64,000 bases of DNA from Moritella sp. F3 (GTDB taxonomy: Bacteria > Pseudomonadota > Gammaproteobacteria > Enterobacterales > Moritellaceae): positions 124,001-188,000 of the forward strand of contig NZ_BLRL01000004.1 of the NCBI RefSeq assembly GCF_015082335.1, given 5' to 3'. The notes beneath the pieces were generated by a model. The model ran no database searches, was not told the origin of the DNA, and was given only the letters and a program-made list of their open reading frames with translations. Below are positions 1-9,208 of the stretch, piece by piece. Numbering within the stretch: the stretch's first letter is position 1; every line of letters begins with the position of its first letter. Position numbers and translations under genes: made by a program.

Positions 1-1
1 G

Positions 2-2509
2 AAAGTGGATGGTACACGGGTGATCACGTTTGGTGATGTTGCTGAAGTGCGTCGCTCATACAAAGATCCCGTGTCGTTTGCGCGTATTGATGGTCAAGCG
101 GCTGTTTCGCTGGAAGTGAAAAAACGTCCCGGTGAAAACATTATTGAAACAGTCGAGAAAGTAAAAACCTTAGTTAATCAAGAGAGTGTATTTTGGCAAG
201 GTGTGATCAAAGTTGATTTTACCGCCGACAGTTCTGAAGACGTCAAAGATATGCTCAGTGATTTACAAAACAACGTGTTGTCAGCGGTATTACTCGTCGT
301 GATCGTGATCATCGGTAGCTTGGGCGCGCGCAGCGCGTTACTGGTTGGTATTGCTATACCGGGCTCTTTTCTTGCTGGTATTTTAATGCTGGCAATGTGG
401 GGTTATACCATTAATACCGTGGTGCTATTTGCCTTGATCATGGCGGTGGGTATGCTGGTGGATGGCGCGATTGTCGTGACCGAGTTTGCCGATCGTGAAA
501 TGAATGAAGGTCGCAGTAATAAAGAAGCTTACGGCCTTGCTGCGAAACGTATGGCTTGGCCTATTATCGCTTCGACAGCGACCACATTAGCGGCTTTTGC
601 ACCGTTATTGTTCTGGCCTGGCATGATGGGCGAGTTCATGAAGTTCTTGCCGTTAACCCTAATCACCACATTAAGTGCATCGTTAGTCATGGCGCTCATT
701 TTTGTACCAACACTCGGTGGTATATTTGGTCGTCGTCGTAACCTCTCACCGTTAGAAAAAAAACAGACTGAAGTGGCTGAACACGGAGATGTTACCCAGA
801 TGCCTGGCATGACGGGTTGGTATATTAAATTACTGAACGGCGCGATTAAAAAGCCGTGGTGGTGTTTAGGCGGGGCGGTACTTTTCTCTATTTTGGTGAT
901 TAAAGCGTATGGCGTTTACGGCAAAGGGTCTGAGTTCTTCCCGAATGTAGAACCACCGGGTTTTAATATTATCGTGCGCTCGCAAGGTGATCTCTCCATC
1001 TATGAGCAAGACGCATTAATGCAGCAAGTCGAAGCTAAATTACTGGGTATGCCCGAGATTGAAACACTTTATGCTCGCACAGGTAAAAGCGATCAAAAAG
1101 GGGAACAGATAGGATCGTTGCGCGTTAACTTAGTTGACTGGCAACAGCGCCGTAAAGCCGATGCGATCATCGCTGATATTTTAATGAAAACGTCGACCTT
1201 AGCGGGTATTGAAATTGAAGCGCGTAAAGATGAAAGTGGTCCACCGCAGGGGAAAGATTTACAGCTGGAATTAAGTTCACGTTATCCAGAGTTGTTAGAG
1301 CCGACATTGGCGAAAATTAAAGATTTTGTGGCGACGCAAGGCATCTTTACTAACGTCAGTGATAATGGCGCAAAACCGGGTATTGAATGGCAGATCAAAA
1401 TTGATCGTGCGGTTGCTGCTCGTTATGGTGCCGATGCATTGTTAGTGGGTAATAACGTGCAGTTTGTTACCACGGGCTTACGTCTTGGTGGTTATCGCGC
1501 TGATGATGTTGATGACGAAATGGATATTCGAGTGCGCTTTTCTGAGCAATACCGTCATATTAACCGCTTAGAAGATTTACGTTTGAAAACGGCGGCAGGG
1601 CAAGTGCCATTAAGTGTATTTTCAACTTTAACGCCAGAGCAGAAAAAAGACTCTGTGCGTAAAGTGGATGGTCGCCAAGCACTGAAAATTGAAGCGGATT
1701 TATTACCGGGTTATAACTTAAATGAGCAGCTGCCAAAATTAATGGTGTTGATGAAAGGTCTCGACCTTGATCCGCGTGTGACAATACGTTTACGTGGACA
1801 AAACGAAAACCAAAAAGAGTCGGCTGACTTTCTGAAAAATGCCTTGTTAATTGCATTAGCAGTGATGGCGATTATTTTGGTGACGCAGTTTAACTCTTTC
1901 TATCAAGCGTTCTTAATTTTAACCGCAGTGATTTTTTCTACCGTTGGGGTATTCCTCGGTTTAATGGTGGTACAAGAACCGTTTGGTATCGTGATGTCTG
2001 GTATTGGTGTGATCTCGTTAGCCGGTATTGTGGTGAATAATAATATTGTGTTGATTGATACGTACAATGTCCTTAAACGTGAAGGGCTGACTGCTGTTGA
2101 GGCTGTATTACGTACTGGTGCGCAGCGTTTACGCCCAGTGATGCTGACGACGATAACTACTATCTTAGGCTTGATGCCAATGGTATTGCAGATGAATGTC
2201 GATATTGTGAATCGCACTACCACGTTTGGCGCACCATCAACACAATGGTGGTCACAATTGGCAACTGCTGTGGCGGGGGGGTTAACCTTTGCGACGGTGC
2301 TGACGTTGGTATTAACGCCATGTATGTTGGTATTGGGCGATCGCTTAAGTCGACGTTTAAATAAACACAAACCCGCTGTTAATGTGAGTGACGTGACCGC
2401 GAATGATGATGGTCGTTTTAATGATAGCTTTGATGACGAGCAACACGTCGCTTATTCTTCAGAAAAGCAAGACTCAGCAACATTAACCGCAAGCCGATTA
2501 ACGAACTAA
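2..2509 (+). CDS. RND-family efflux permease, 5'-truncated by window edge
   Basis: C-terminal four fifths of an inner-membrane, proton-driven RND (HAE1/AcrB-type) multidrug efflux permease. The frame is open through the left edge, so the true start and TM1 are missing; about 834 residues are visible against roughly 1,030 for the family. Seen in order: a porter segment (~1-85), the TM2-TM6 bundle (~88-250) with TM4 motif GMLVDGAIVV, the second porter/docking half (~290-610), the second TM bundle (~615-795) with GIVVNNNIVLID in the TM10 position, and a charged tail. AcrB has two Asp in TM4 and a Lys in TM10; here the second Asp is Gly and the Lys position is Asn, a pattern I associate with TriC/NolG-like permeases. 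The adaptor gene should lie just left of the window. Substrate unknown. Confidence 0.93.
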   Translation, partial: KVDGTRVITFGDVAEVRRSYKDPVSFARIDGQAAVSLEVKKRPGENIIETVEKVKTLVNQESVFWQGVIKVDFTADSSEDVKDMLSDLQNNVLSAVLLVVIVIIGSLGARSALLVGIAIPGSFLAGILMLAMWGYTINTVVLFALIMAVGMLVDGAIVVTEFADREMNEGRSNKEAYGLAAKRMAWPIIASTATTLAAFAPLLFWPGMMGEFMKFLPLTLITTLSASLVMALIFVPTLGGIFGRRRNLSPLEKKQTEVAEHGDVTQMPGMTGWYIKLLNGAIKKPWWCLGGAVLFSILVIKAYGVYGKGSEFFPNVEPPGFNIIVRSQGDLSIYEQDALMQQVEAKLLGMPEIETLYARTGKSDQKGEQIGSLRVNLVDWQQRRKADAIIADILMKTSTLAGIEIEARKDESGPPQGKDLQLELSSRYPELLEPTLAKIKDFVATQGIFTNVSDNGAKPGIEWQIKIDRAVAARYGADALLVGNNVQFVTTGLRLGGYRADDVDDEMDIRVRFSEQYRHINRLEDLRLKTAAGQVPLSVFSTLTPEQKKDSVRKVDGRQALKIEADLLPGYNLNEQLPKLMVLMKGLDLDPRVTIRLRGQNENQKESADFLKNALLIALAVMAIILVTQFNSFYQAFLILTAVIFSTVGVFLGLMVVQEPFGIVMSGIGVISLAGIVVNNNIVLIDTYNVLKREGLTAVEAVLRTGAQRLRPVMLTTITTILGLMPMVLQMNVDIVNRTTTFGAPSTQWWSQLATAVAGGLTFATVLTLVLTPCMLVLGDRLSRRLNKHKPAVNVSDVTANDDGRFNDSFDDEQHVAYSSEKQDSATLTASRLTN

Positions 2510-2540
2510 TGATTTGTTAGATAACTAATGGCTCTGTTAA

Positions 2541-2575
2541 ATAGTTAATAGTTAATAGTTAATAGTTGATAGTTA
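2541..2575. repeat. 7-bp tandem repeat, five units
   Basis: Five contiguous copies of atagtta (the fourth ends in g) lie in the gap after the RND gene, just before the shared terminator. A simple-sequence array of this kind can change copy number by slippage. It is outside coding sequence, so any effect would be minor. Confidence 0.85.
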
Positions 2576-2579
2576 GATA

Positions 2580-2610
2580 AAAAACAGGTGCTAATTTAGC
2601 ACCTGTTTTT
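2580..2610. terminator. Bidirectional rho-independent terminator
   Basis: Perfect 15-bp inverted repeat (core aacaggtgctaa) around a single central base, with an A-run on the left and a T-run on the right. It sits between the convergent ends of the RND permease (+) and the DUF423 gene (-) and can stop transcription from both sides. Confidence 0.92.
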
Positions 2611-2642
2611 TATCTGTTGATTTACTGAGTATTAAAGTAAAG

Positions 2643-3068
2643 CTATTTCATTTTGCAAGCGCGCCACACCAGTAATAGCCACGACAGCATTAAACCACTA
2701 CCGCCCGACGGGGTGATGTTACTTAACCATTTCTCACCCGTTAATGCATACAAAATCAAACTGCCACTGAACAGCATAATGCTGATTAATTGTAATCCGG
2801 CAACCCAATTAAAACGGCCTTCTGGAAACTTATTATCTAACAGCACCAAAAATAGCATGCTCAAGGTATGAATAAACAAATAATCTCGTGCGGTGGCAAA
2901 GTTAGCGATGCCGTTATGAAGTACCAGTTGTGAATGCCATAAATGCGCCCCCAATGTACCGATAAGAATATTGCCAAACATTAATATTGCACAGGTGACC
3001 AGGAAAAATTTTATCTTGGTGGTACTGCTATTTCCTACGTTATTTGTGATGTTATTACCATTCTGCAT
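2643..3068 (-). CDS. DUF423 family small membrane protein
   Basis: A 141-residue predicted inner-membrane protein with four hydrophobic segments (about 23-43, 60-77, 88-108 and 118-136). The family hallmarks are visible: GTLGAH after TM1 (GAFGAH in relatives), a conserved YLFIHTLSML stretch, and LFSGSLILYALTG followed by ITPSGG before the last helix. DUF423 proteins are widespread in bacteria and have no established biochemical role. The N-terminal 20 residues are polar and Asn/Thr-rich, longer than usual in the family, so the true start could be further in. It is monocistronic and shares a terminator with the RND gene. Confidence 0.85.
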   Translation of the reverse strand: MQNGNNITNNVGNSSTTKIKFFLVTCAILMFGNILIGTLGAHLWHSQLVLHNGIANFATARDYLFIHTLSMLFLVLLDNKFPEGRFNWVAGLQLISIMLFSGSLILYALTGEKWLSNITPSGGSGLMLSWLLLVWRACKMK

Positions 3069-3330
3069 TGTCTGTTACCTTCATATATAGAAAGACTTAG
3101 TTTGTTGTAATACTTAATTATTATTTTTACTTTATGTAATAAAGCTGTCATTTATCTTACATTTTTTGTTCATGTTAATCACACATCTTTGTCATATTAC
3201 ACCTTTAGTATTCATTCCAATTAAAGCAGTTACTCAGTTATTCACTGTTAAATGACAACTGCTTAACGATTCAATTACTTACAACTTATATTTTATCTTT
3301 TTATATTTAGCTAATGGAATGGAACCTAAA

Positions 3331-4317
3331 ATGAAAAAATCACTACTTGCACTGGTATTACCAAGTTTATTCGCATCAACGGTTGGCGCTGTTGAAGTTT
3401 ATAAAGACGATGGTCAATCTGTTGATATATATGGCCGTGCATATGTTGGTCATAACTTTGGCAGTGAAGATAGCGATGAATATGGTAATGACTCTTATAT
3501 CCGTATCGGCGCTAAATTAAAATCAGATATCTCTGAGTCATTATCGGCCTTTGGTCGTTATGAAGTTCAGTACGACCTTAAAGATAGCGAAAAAGACCCT
3601 ACAACGAAGACCCGTTTAGCGTATGTAGGCCTTGATAGTGAAGTTGGTGCATTCAGCTTTGGTCGTCAATACGGTGCCGTGTCATTGGTATCTGATATTA
3701 CTGATATAGCTTACACCAATGCATACGGTGGTAACACTGGTGTCGGCTCAGATCATCAGGGTACAGGGCGAGATAACAGTTTATTAAAATACAGCAATAA
3801 ATTTGGTGGATTACAATTAGATGCGACATACCGTTTTGAGGAAGCTCAGAATGAACAAGACGAGATAGACGGTAAACAAAATGCTGCATACGGTTTAGCT
3901 ACAACGTATGAACTTGATTTTGGACTAACACTCGCGGCAGGCTTTAATGCGAGTTCACCAACTGATGATTACGATGCATCAATTTTCTTAGTGGGTGCAA
4001 GCTACAAAAAGGGTCCAGTAAATGTAGCTGCAACATATGCACAAGGCTCTGAATTTGAAGCTAAAGGTAAAGACCACACAGCTTATGAATTAGCGGTTGA
4101 GTACAAGATCACGAAGCAACTTCGTGCACAAGTATTATATAACTTCCAAGAAATCGAAGAGACTGTATCATCAACTAAAACAGATTCTGTTGATGACCTA
4201 GTGTTCGGTGTACGTTATGACTTTAACAAGAGCCTACGTACAGTAGCTGAATACCGTATTAATGGTGTTGATGGTAAAGATGATGACTTCCACCTCGCTG
4301 CGCGTTACAGTTTCTAA
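3331..4317 (+). CDS. General outer-membrane porin (OmpC/OmpH-like trimeric porin)
   Basis: A 328-residue precursor with a classic signal peptide (MKKSLLALVLPSLFASTVGA) followed by VEVYKDDGQSVDIYGRAYVG, the standard first strand of Gram-negative 16-strand porins; it ends in an aromatic residue (RYSF) as expected for BAM-dependent outer-membrane proteins. Internal SFGRQYGAV is the usual motif before constriction loop L3. Non-specific diffusion of small hydrophilic solutes is the family function. An in-frame ATG 12 bp upstream exists, but I chose the second because the signal peptide starts there and a GGAACC element precedes it. The 260-bp leader is very AT-rich and probably holds the regulated promoter, though I cannot assign boxes. 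Confidence 0.92.
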   Translation: MKKSLLALVLPSLFASTVGAVEVYKDDGQSVDIYGRAYVGHNFGSEDSDEYGNDSYIRIGAKLKSDISESLSAFGRYEVQYDLKDSEKDPTTKTRLAYVGLDSEVGAFSFGRQYGAVSLVSDITDIAYTNAYGGNTGVGSDHQGTGRDNSLLKYSNKFGGLQLDATYRFEEAQNEQDEIDGKQNAAYGLATTYELDFGLTLAAGFNASSPTDDYDASIFLVGASYKKGPVNVAATYAQGSEFEAKGKDHTAYELAVEYKITKQLRAQVLYNFQEIEETVSSTKTDSVDDLVFGVRYDFNKSLRTVAEYRINGVDGKDDDFHLAARYSF

Positions 4318-4390
4318 AGAATTAAATCCTACTATCGCACCTAGAATGCCATAGCAGGATTTACTGCAGTCATTGCAGATATAAACAAGG

Positions 4391-4417
4391 CGGTTAATCT
4401 TCGGGTTAACCGTTTTT
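4391..4417 (+). terminator. Terminator of the porin gene
   Basis: Inverted repeat cggttaa / ttaaccg with a tcttcggg loop and a following T5 run, 74 bp after the porin stop codon. Confidence 0.85.
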
Positions 4418-4613
4418 CTATGCATAATGGTATTGTCAATGCTCCCCTCTATTTACTCCTTGTTGTATCTACTTCATATTCAAACCGTAAGCTTGTTGTG
4501 TATCAATTGAAAACAGTTGATAATGGCTCGAAATTTCTTGTTGGGCATTATATTTGAGCCTATAAGCTTCACCTTTGGCAATATTCTCTAGCTTTAAAAA
4601 GCAGGTAAATACA

Positions 4614-4865
4614 ATGCAGCAATTAGACCTAAGCGCCTACACTTGCCCTTTACCGCTGATCAAAGTAAAACTCTGGTTAAAGCAAGCTGAGCTCGGTACT
4701 GAAATTATCGTATTACTGACCGACCCTGGTTCTCGTCAAGATATACCTAAATTTTTGATCAGTCTCGGTCACACAGTTGTTGAGTTAGAAAGTAATGCGT
4801 TGATATTACGTATTCAGATCACCAAACTAACCCAGCACTTATCACTGACGCAGCTCAGTACTTAA
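4614..4865 (+). CDS. TusA/SirA-family sulfurtransferase-like protein
   Basis: An 83-residue cytosolic protein with the TusA fold signature: LDLSAYTCPLPLIKVKLWL, including the conserved Cys-Pro-x-Pro motif (Cys near residue 12) that carries persulfide in TusA. TusA proper relays sulfur for tRNA 2-thiouridine; paralogues serve other sulfur or redox tasks, so I leave the symbol blank. The ATG at 4614 is preferred over one 39 bp upstream because it is preceded by GCAGG at suitable spacing and fits the family length. It lies 38 bp before the PerM-like gene and is probably co-transcribed; that pairing is, as I recall, common in Vibrio and Shewanella. Confidence 0.85.
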   Translation: MQQLDLSAYTCPLPLIKVKLWLKQAELGTEIIVLLTDPGSRQDIPKFLISLGHTVVELESNALILRIQITKLTQHLSLTQLST

Positions 4866-4903
4866 CACTTATAAATAATACAATCTTAAGGCAATTACAA
4901 TTT

Positions 4904-5971
4904 ATGATCTCTGTCGTATCCCGTTGGTATCAAGAACGTTTTTCTGACCCGCACGCAGTCACTCTATTCTTACTGTTAGTATTTGGCTTTTCGGTTATTT
5001 ATTTTGCTGGTAGTTTAATTACGCCTTTTTTAGTGGCGGTAGTATTAGCTTATTTATTGGATTGGCCGTTAATACAATTAATGCGTTTGGGGATGTCGAG
5101 AACCTGGGCAACGGTCATTATTTTACTGCTCTTTGTCACCTCGATGGTGATGTTGACGCTGGGCTTAGTACCAACGGTATGGCATCAGGGGGTGACGCTG
5201 GTTAAAGCAATGCCAACTATGCTCAAGCAAGGTCAAGAATTCTTGTTGATGCTGCCACAAGAAAATCCAGACATATTTAATGCTGAGCTAATTAAAACAG
5301 CCTCGTTGGCAGTGCAAGATCATGTTGTTAAGTCGGGTGAGATGATAGTAAGCGCTTCGTTTGCATCATTATTTGATTTAGCTGCGATCTTGATTTATTC
5401 GATTTTAGTGCCGTTATTAGTGTTCTTCATGCTCAAAGATAAGCAGATCCTGGTAAAAGCCTTAGTGAGTATTTTGCCGCAAAATCGTCGTCTGGCGATG
5501 GAAGTGTGGACTGAAATGAATGGTCAAATTGCCAATTATATTCGCGGTAAAGTATTTGAAATTATCATTGTTGGCTTTTGTACTTGGTTAGTGTTTTTCT
5601 TTACTGATTTACAATACGCAGCACTGCTTGCGGTATTGGTGGGTTTCTCGGTATTGATTCCTTATATCGGCGCAGCTGCGGTAACAGTACCTGTGATGCT
5701 TGTTGGTTTGTTCCAGTGGGGTCTAACACCTGAATTTACTTATATGATGATAGCGTACGGTATCGTGCAAGCGCTGGATGGTAACTTATTAGTGCCGTTG
5801 TTGTTCTCGGAAGCTGTGAACCTACATCCGGTCGCGATTATTATGTCGGTATTAGTGTTTGGTGGTATGTGGGGATTCTGGGGGGTGTTCTTTGCTATCC
5901 CATTAGCAACCTTGGTGAAAGCGGTATTTAATGCTTGGCCAAAGCGTGGCGCGATCCCGGTTGAAGGTTAA
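4904..5971 (+). CDS. perM: AI-2E/PerM family membrane protein
   Basis: A 355-residue polytopic inner-membrane protein of the former UPF0118 family (AI-2E transporter superfamily), which includes E. coli PerM, YdiK and TqsA. About eight TM segments: two paired ones near 20-55, one near 65-90, then 150-180, and a dense cluster from 215 to 340. The DGNLLVPLLFSEAVNLHPVAIIMSVLVFG region is the typical signature loop and helix of the family. Members export autoinducer-2 or act as Na+/H+ antiporters; which applies here cannot be read. It follows the TusA-like gene and ends in a strong terminator. Confidence 0.85.
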   Translation: MISVVSRWYQERFSDPHAVTLFLLLVFGFSVIYFAGSLITPFLVAVVLAYLLDWPLIQLMRLGMSRTWATVIILLLFVTSMVMLTLGLVPTVWHQGVTLVKAMPTMLKQGQEFLLMLPQENPDIFNAELIKTASLAVQDHVVKSGEMIVSASFASLFDLAAILIYSILVPLLVFFMLKDKQILVKALVSILPQNRRLAMEVWTEMNGQIANYIRGKVFEIIIVGFCTWLVFFFTDLQYAALLAVLVGFSVLIPYIGAAAVTVPVMLVGLFQWGLTPEFTYMMIAYGIVQALDGNLLVPLLFSEAVNLHPVAIIMSVLVFGGMWGFWGVFFAIPLATLVKAVFNAWPKRGAIPVEG

Positions 5972-6037
5972 TTAGGCTAGACTGGACTGGACTACAAGAA
6001 CAGGCTGCACAGTCTAAACAAGAATAGCCAAACGATG

Positions 6038-6084
6038 AACAGCCGGTGAACCTGAATTTTATTTTGGTCACGGGCTGTTTTTTA
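6038..6084. terminator. Terminator between perM and phhB
   Basis: Imperfect long hairpin (aacagccggtgaacc ... ggtcacgggctgtt) followed by a T6 run on the + strand. It ends perM transcription and lies just beyond the 3' end of the convergent phhB gene. Confidence 0.8.
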
Positions 6085-6110
6085 TTATCTAGTTATATAA
6101 ATATATGTAT

Positions 6111-6455
6111 TTATTCAGCAGCCAGTAATGTATCTGTCTTTGCTGCGCAAACAAAATCATTCTTATGCAGACCTTTAATGCTGTGTGACCACCAAGTGAT
6201 CGTCACTTTGCCCCATTCAGTTAATAGTGCCGGATGATGGCCTTCCACTTCTGCCATTACCGCTACACGATTAGTAAAGGCGATAGCTTGTTTGAAATTT
6301 TTAAACTTAAACTCACGCTCTAATTGCATGATATTGTCACGCACTTCTACCGCCCAATCAGGGATTTGATTAACTAATACAGCTAGCTCTGCATCACTCA
6401 CTTGTGGTGCATCGGCGCGACAAGCTTGGCAACTTTGTTGGTTTAATTCAGTCAT
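6111..6455 (-). CDS. phhB: Pterin-4a-carbinolamine dehydratase
   Basis: A 114-residue cytosolic enzyme that dehydrates 4a-hydroxytetrahydrobiopterin, regenerating the pterin cofactor of phenylalanine hydroxylase. The family signature is clear in the second half: [20 protein letters not shown], with the catalytic histidine pair and the W-x3-V-x-I segment, followed by [11 protein letters not shown]. It lies 98 bp downstream of phhA on the same strand, the arrangement seen in Pseudomonas, so the two probably form an operon controlled from the phhA promoter. Confidence 0.95.
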   Translation of the reverse strand: MTELNQQSCQACRADAPQVSDAELAVLVNQIPDWAVEVRDNIMQLEREFKFKNFKQAIAFTNRVAVMAEVEGHHPALLTEWGKVTITWWSHSIKGLHKNDFVCAAKTDTLLAAE

Positions 6456-6553
6456 GATTTGTTCTCGTCTTATGTTTTAAAGAGTGTTTTAAATGATATA
6501 TTTCAATTCGTCTTAAGTCGTTTAATGAAGCTCTGCTTTGGTCTCGCTAGATG

Positions 6554-7372
6554 TTAACAAGCCTTATCTTCTTTCGGAACATAGGCTGACGGTTTCATGC
6601 CTAATATTTTAGCTTCTTTGATCAAAGTGATTAAATCGAGCTTAATTAATTGCTGTAAATCTGCTAGTTGGTTAATAACAAAATAATTCTTTTGCAGTTC
6701 ATCAATACGGTAATGGGTTCGAAATGCCTCGATGACTTGCAGTGGTTGGCGATTGGGAATATCGCTTTCTAGGCTGTAGCAAGTTTCTTCTTTTGACGAC
6801 AGAATACCACCACCAAAAATTTTTAAACCTTGCTGACTCTGCATTAAGCCAAACTCAATGGTAAACCAGTACAAGCGAGCCAGCATCGGGCGGTCGGCTT
6901 TGTCGGCTTTTAATCCTAGCTCACCGTAATGCTGAGAAAAATCAGCGTAAGCTTGATTGGTGAGTAGTGGGCAATGGCCAAACAGTTCATGAAAAATATC
7001 CGGTTCTTGAATGTAATCTATGTCTGCTTTGGTGCGGATAAAAGTCGCTGCTGGAAAACGTTTATTCGCCAATAATTCAAAAAAGCGTTCAAAGCCAATT
7101 AAAGCTGGCACGTTCTCTACTTGCCAGCCAGTTAATTTTTTTAGTTTTCGGTTAATATCTGGCAGCTGTGGGATTTGGTCTGCGCTCATTTTAAGCAGAT
7201 CAATACCGGCAATAAACTCGTCACAGGCCCGGCCTTTAATGATCTCGGTTTGACGGTTATATAACGTAGCCCAAGTGCAGTGTTCCTCATCGCTATAATT
7301 GATGTAGCCGTGTTTATCTGGTTGGCGTGAAACATATTTTGTTTTCGCTTCAATAGCTAAAGATGAGTTCAT
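6554..7372 (-). CDS. phhA: Phenylalanine 4-monooxygenase
   Basis: A 272-residue non-heme iron, pterin-dependent hydroxylase converting phenylalanine to tyrosine. The iron ligands are visible: HELFGH (His128, His133) and Glu173 in FTIEFGL. Length fits the short bacterial form (about 260-300 aa) with no N-terminal ACT regulatory domain. The start is supported by AGGAAG six bases upstream of the ATG. It is divergent from a MocR-type regulator across a 205-bp region holding four CTGTACTG-type boxes, which suggests direct control by that regulator rather than by TyrR-like PhhR as in Pseudomonas; this is inference. Confidence 0.96.
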   Translation of the reverse strand: MNSSLAIEAKTKYVSRQPDKHGYINYSDEEHCTWATLYNRQTEIIKGRACDEFIAGIDLLKMSADQIPQLPDINRKLKKLTGWQVENVPALIGFERFFELLANKRFPAATFIRTKADIDYIQEPDIFHELFGHCPLLTNQAYADFSQHYGELGLKADKADRPMLARLYWFTIEFGLMQSQQGLKIFGGGILSSKEETCYSLESDIPNRQPLQVIEAFRTHYRIDELQKNYFVINQLADLQQLIKLDLITLIKEAKILGMKPSAYVPKEDKAC

Positions 7373-7430
7373 AATTACTTCCTAGTGCTGTGTTATTCAA
7401 TTGATATTAGATTAACCTTAATTAAATATG

Positions 7431-7524
7431 CAGTACAGATTCAGGAAACTGATAAATAAACCAGTACAGATGTGTTAATCTGTCACTGTACTGGTGAGTA
7501 ATTTGATAAACTGTACTGGTTTAT
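7431..7524. promoter_or_regulatory. Operator array between phhA and the MocR gene
   Basis: Four copies of an 8-bp box: cagtacag at 7431-7438 and 7462-7469, and its complement ctgtactg at 7486-7493 and 7511-7518, so the orientation is right-right-left-left. The inner and outer copies extend to a perfect 14-bp inverted repeat, ataaaccagtacag (7456-7469) with ctgtactggtttat (7511-7524). MocR/GabR-type proteins bind paired direct or inverted boxes in the divergent region next to their own gene, so this is the expected operator. Binding itself is inferred. Confidence 0.75.
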
Positions 7525-7577
7525 GCCATATCGATTATTCATGCTTAAAAATCAAATGATAAAAGTAGCTAACACCA

Positions 7578-9014
7578 ATGACTAAAGTATTGTTATATCA
7601 GCAAGTCGCCGACGATTTACGCGACTTAATTAATCAAGGCGTGTATTTGCCGGGTGATAAACTACCGTCGCTACGCGCTTTATCTGTAAAGCGGAAAATG
7701 AGTATTGCCACGATACAAAGGGCGCTTGAAGAACTTGAGATTGTTGGACTGATTGAGGCTCGGCCTAAATCAGGTTATTACGTCTGCTTTAATAATAGCA
7801 CTGACGCGGTGATTGAACTGCCTAGTATGGGCATGAGTATGACCATGAAACCCAAGTCGGTGAAGATCCATGAACTCGCCAGTCAGATATTTCATCATTG
7901 TAGTGAGCCTAATGTGATCAACATGGGCACCTCGTATCCGTCGAGTGAGTTTATGCCGACGCCCGCGTTACAAAAGATATCCAACCAAGTGATCAAACAT
8001 CACATGGCGGATATTGTTGAAGTGCAGTTTTCGGCTGGTAATACATTATTACGCGATGTGCTGGCCAAGCGCATGAATGAATTTGGCTGTCAGGTATCAG
8101 CGAGTGATGTCATTGTCACTAATGGCTGTTTAGAGGCCTTGTCGGTATGTTTACGTGCTGTTGCTAAACCGGGCGCTACGATAGCGTTGGAGTCGCCAGG
8201 TTTTGTTGGTTCGTTGCAGCTAATTGAATCATTAGGTTATAAAGCGCTAGAAATACCATGTCACCCTGTTACCGGTATGAGCCTTGAAGCGCTGGAATTA
8301 GCGTTAGAGAAGTGGCAAATATCAGCGGTGTTAGTGGTGCCGAGTTACAGTAATCCACTGGGTTCATGTATGCCGGAAACGAATCGTAAACTGCTGGTGG
8401 AGTTGTTATCAACTAAAGATATTCCGTTGATTGAAGATGATTTGTTAGGGGATTTATCCTTTGATGGGTCGCGTTTAAAACCGTGTAAGGCATTCGATAA
8501 AAAAGGCATGGTACTGTATTGCTCGTCGGTATCAAAAACCATTGCCTCGGGATTACGGGTGGGGTGGATCGCTCCGGGCGCTTATTACAAAGAAGTGTCT
8601 TATTTTAAGACGTTTACTAATATTAGCGCACCACAGTTTTCACAGATTGTCGTGGCGCAATTTTATAATAGCGGTAAGTATGACCGCCATGTACGGCAAT
8701 TAACGGCTAAGATCGCCAAACAGGTGTATCAGATCCAATCGTTAATACGTCAACATTTCCCTGACGGTACCCAAGTCTCGAATCCGCAAGGTGGCTGCAT
8801 TTTGTGGGTGGTACTCCCCCAAGATATTGATGGTCATGAACTGCATCTTAAGGCGATTGACATGGGCATTGGTATTATTCCTGGGCAGTTAAGCAGTGCG
8901 ACGAATAAATTTGATCACTGTATCCGTATTAACTGTGCTTGCGACCCTAAAATTGATATGCAGGGCAGTATTAAAACATTAGCCGCTATCGCGAGTGAAC
9001 TGCTGGTAAAATAG
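7578..9014 (+). CDS. MocR/GabR-family PLP-dependent transcriptional regulator
   Basis: A 478-residue fusion of a GntR-type winged helix (~5-70; PGDKLPSLRALSVKRKMSIAT is the recognition region) and a fold-type I aminotransferase-like domain (~100-475). The PLP lysine is Lys320 in SSVSKTIASGLRVGW, and Asp288 in IEDD is placed to pair with the pyridine nitrogen. Such proteins sense amino-acid-like ligands through PLP and switch transcription of a neighbouring gene. The divergent phhAB operon and the box array between them make phenylalanine or a related metabolite the likely signal. It is not a genuine aminotransferase by context. The relationship to phh is inferred from position. Confidence 0.9.
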   Translation: MTKVLLYQQVADDLRDLINQGVYLPGDKLPSLRALSVKRKMSIATIQRALEELEIVGLIEARPKSGYYVCFNNSTDAVIELPSMGMSMTMKPKSVKIHELASQIFHHCSEPNVINMGTSYPSSEFMPTPALQKISNQVIKHHMADIVEVQFSAGNTLLRDVLAKRMNEFGCQVSASDVIVTNGCLEALSVCLRAVAKPGATIALESPGFVGSLQLIESLGYKALEIPCHPVTGMSLEALELALEKWQISAVLVVPSYSNPLGSCMPETNRKLLVELLSTKDIPLIEDDLLGDLSFDGSRLKPCKAFDKKGMVLYCSSVSKTIASGLRVGWIAPGAYYKEVSYFKTFTNISAPQFSQIVVAQFYNSGKYDRHVRQLTAKIAKQVYQIQSLIRQHFPDGTQVSNPQGGCILWVVLPQDIDGHELHLKAIDMGIGIIPGQLSSATNKFDHCIRINCACDPKIDMQGSIKTLAAIASELLVK

Positions 9015-9208
9015 CTGGTTGATTAGCTCGTTGACTAAATAGGTGGGCAGCAGGGGGTAATACTGAATGTGATGCATATCACAGTTATAAATGACCAATA
9101 TCAATTTTTATGAGGAGGTGGGGCGTTATAATCTTACCTCCAAAGTCATTCCATTCTCAAGTTACGCGTTTCTGTCGTGCTTAGTTGGTCTTGTTGTGAG
9201 TAAAAGCC

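Noticed and set aside
1560..2370. Open frames on the minus strand inside the RND gene (up to 155 codons)
   Set aside because: Antisense shadows of a strong coding frame; low-complexity composition, no RBS, no family.
6046..6237. 63-codon + strand frame over the perM terminator and phhB
   Set aside because: Runs through a terminator hairpin and antisense to phhB; not a gene.
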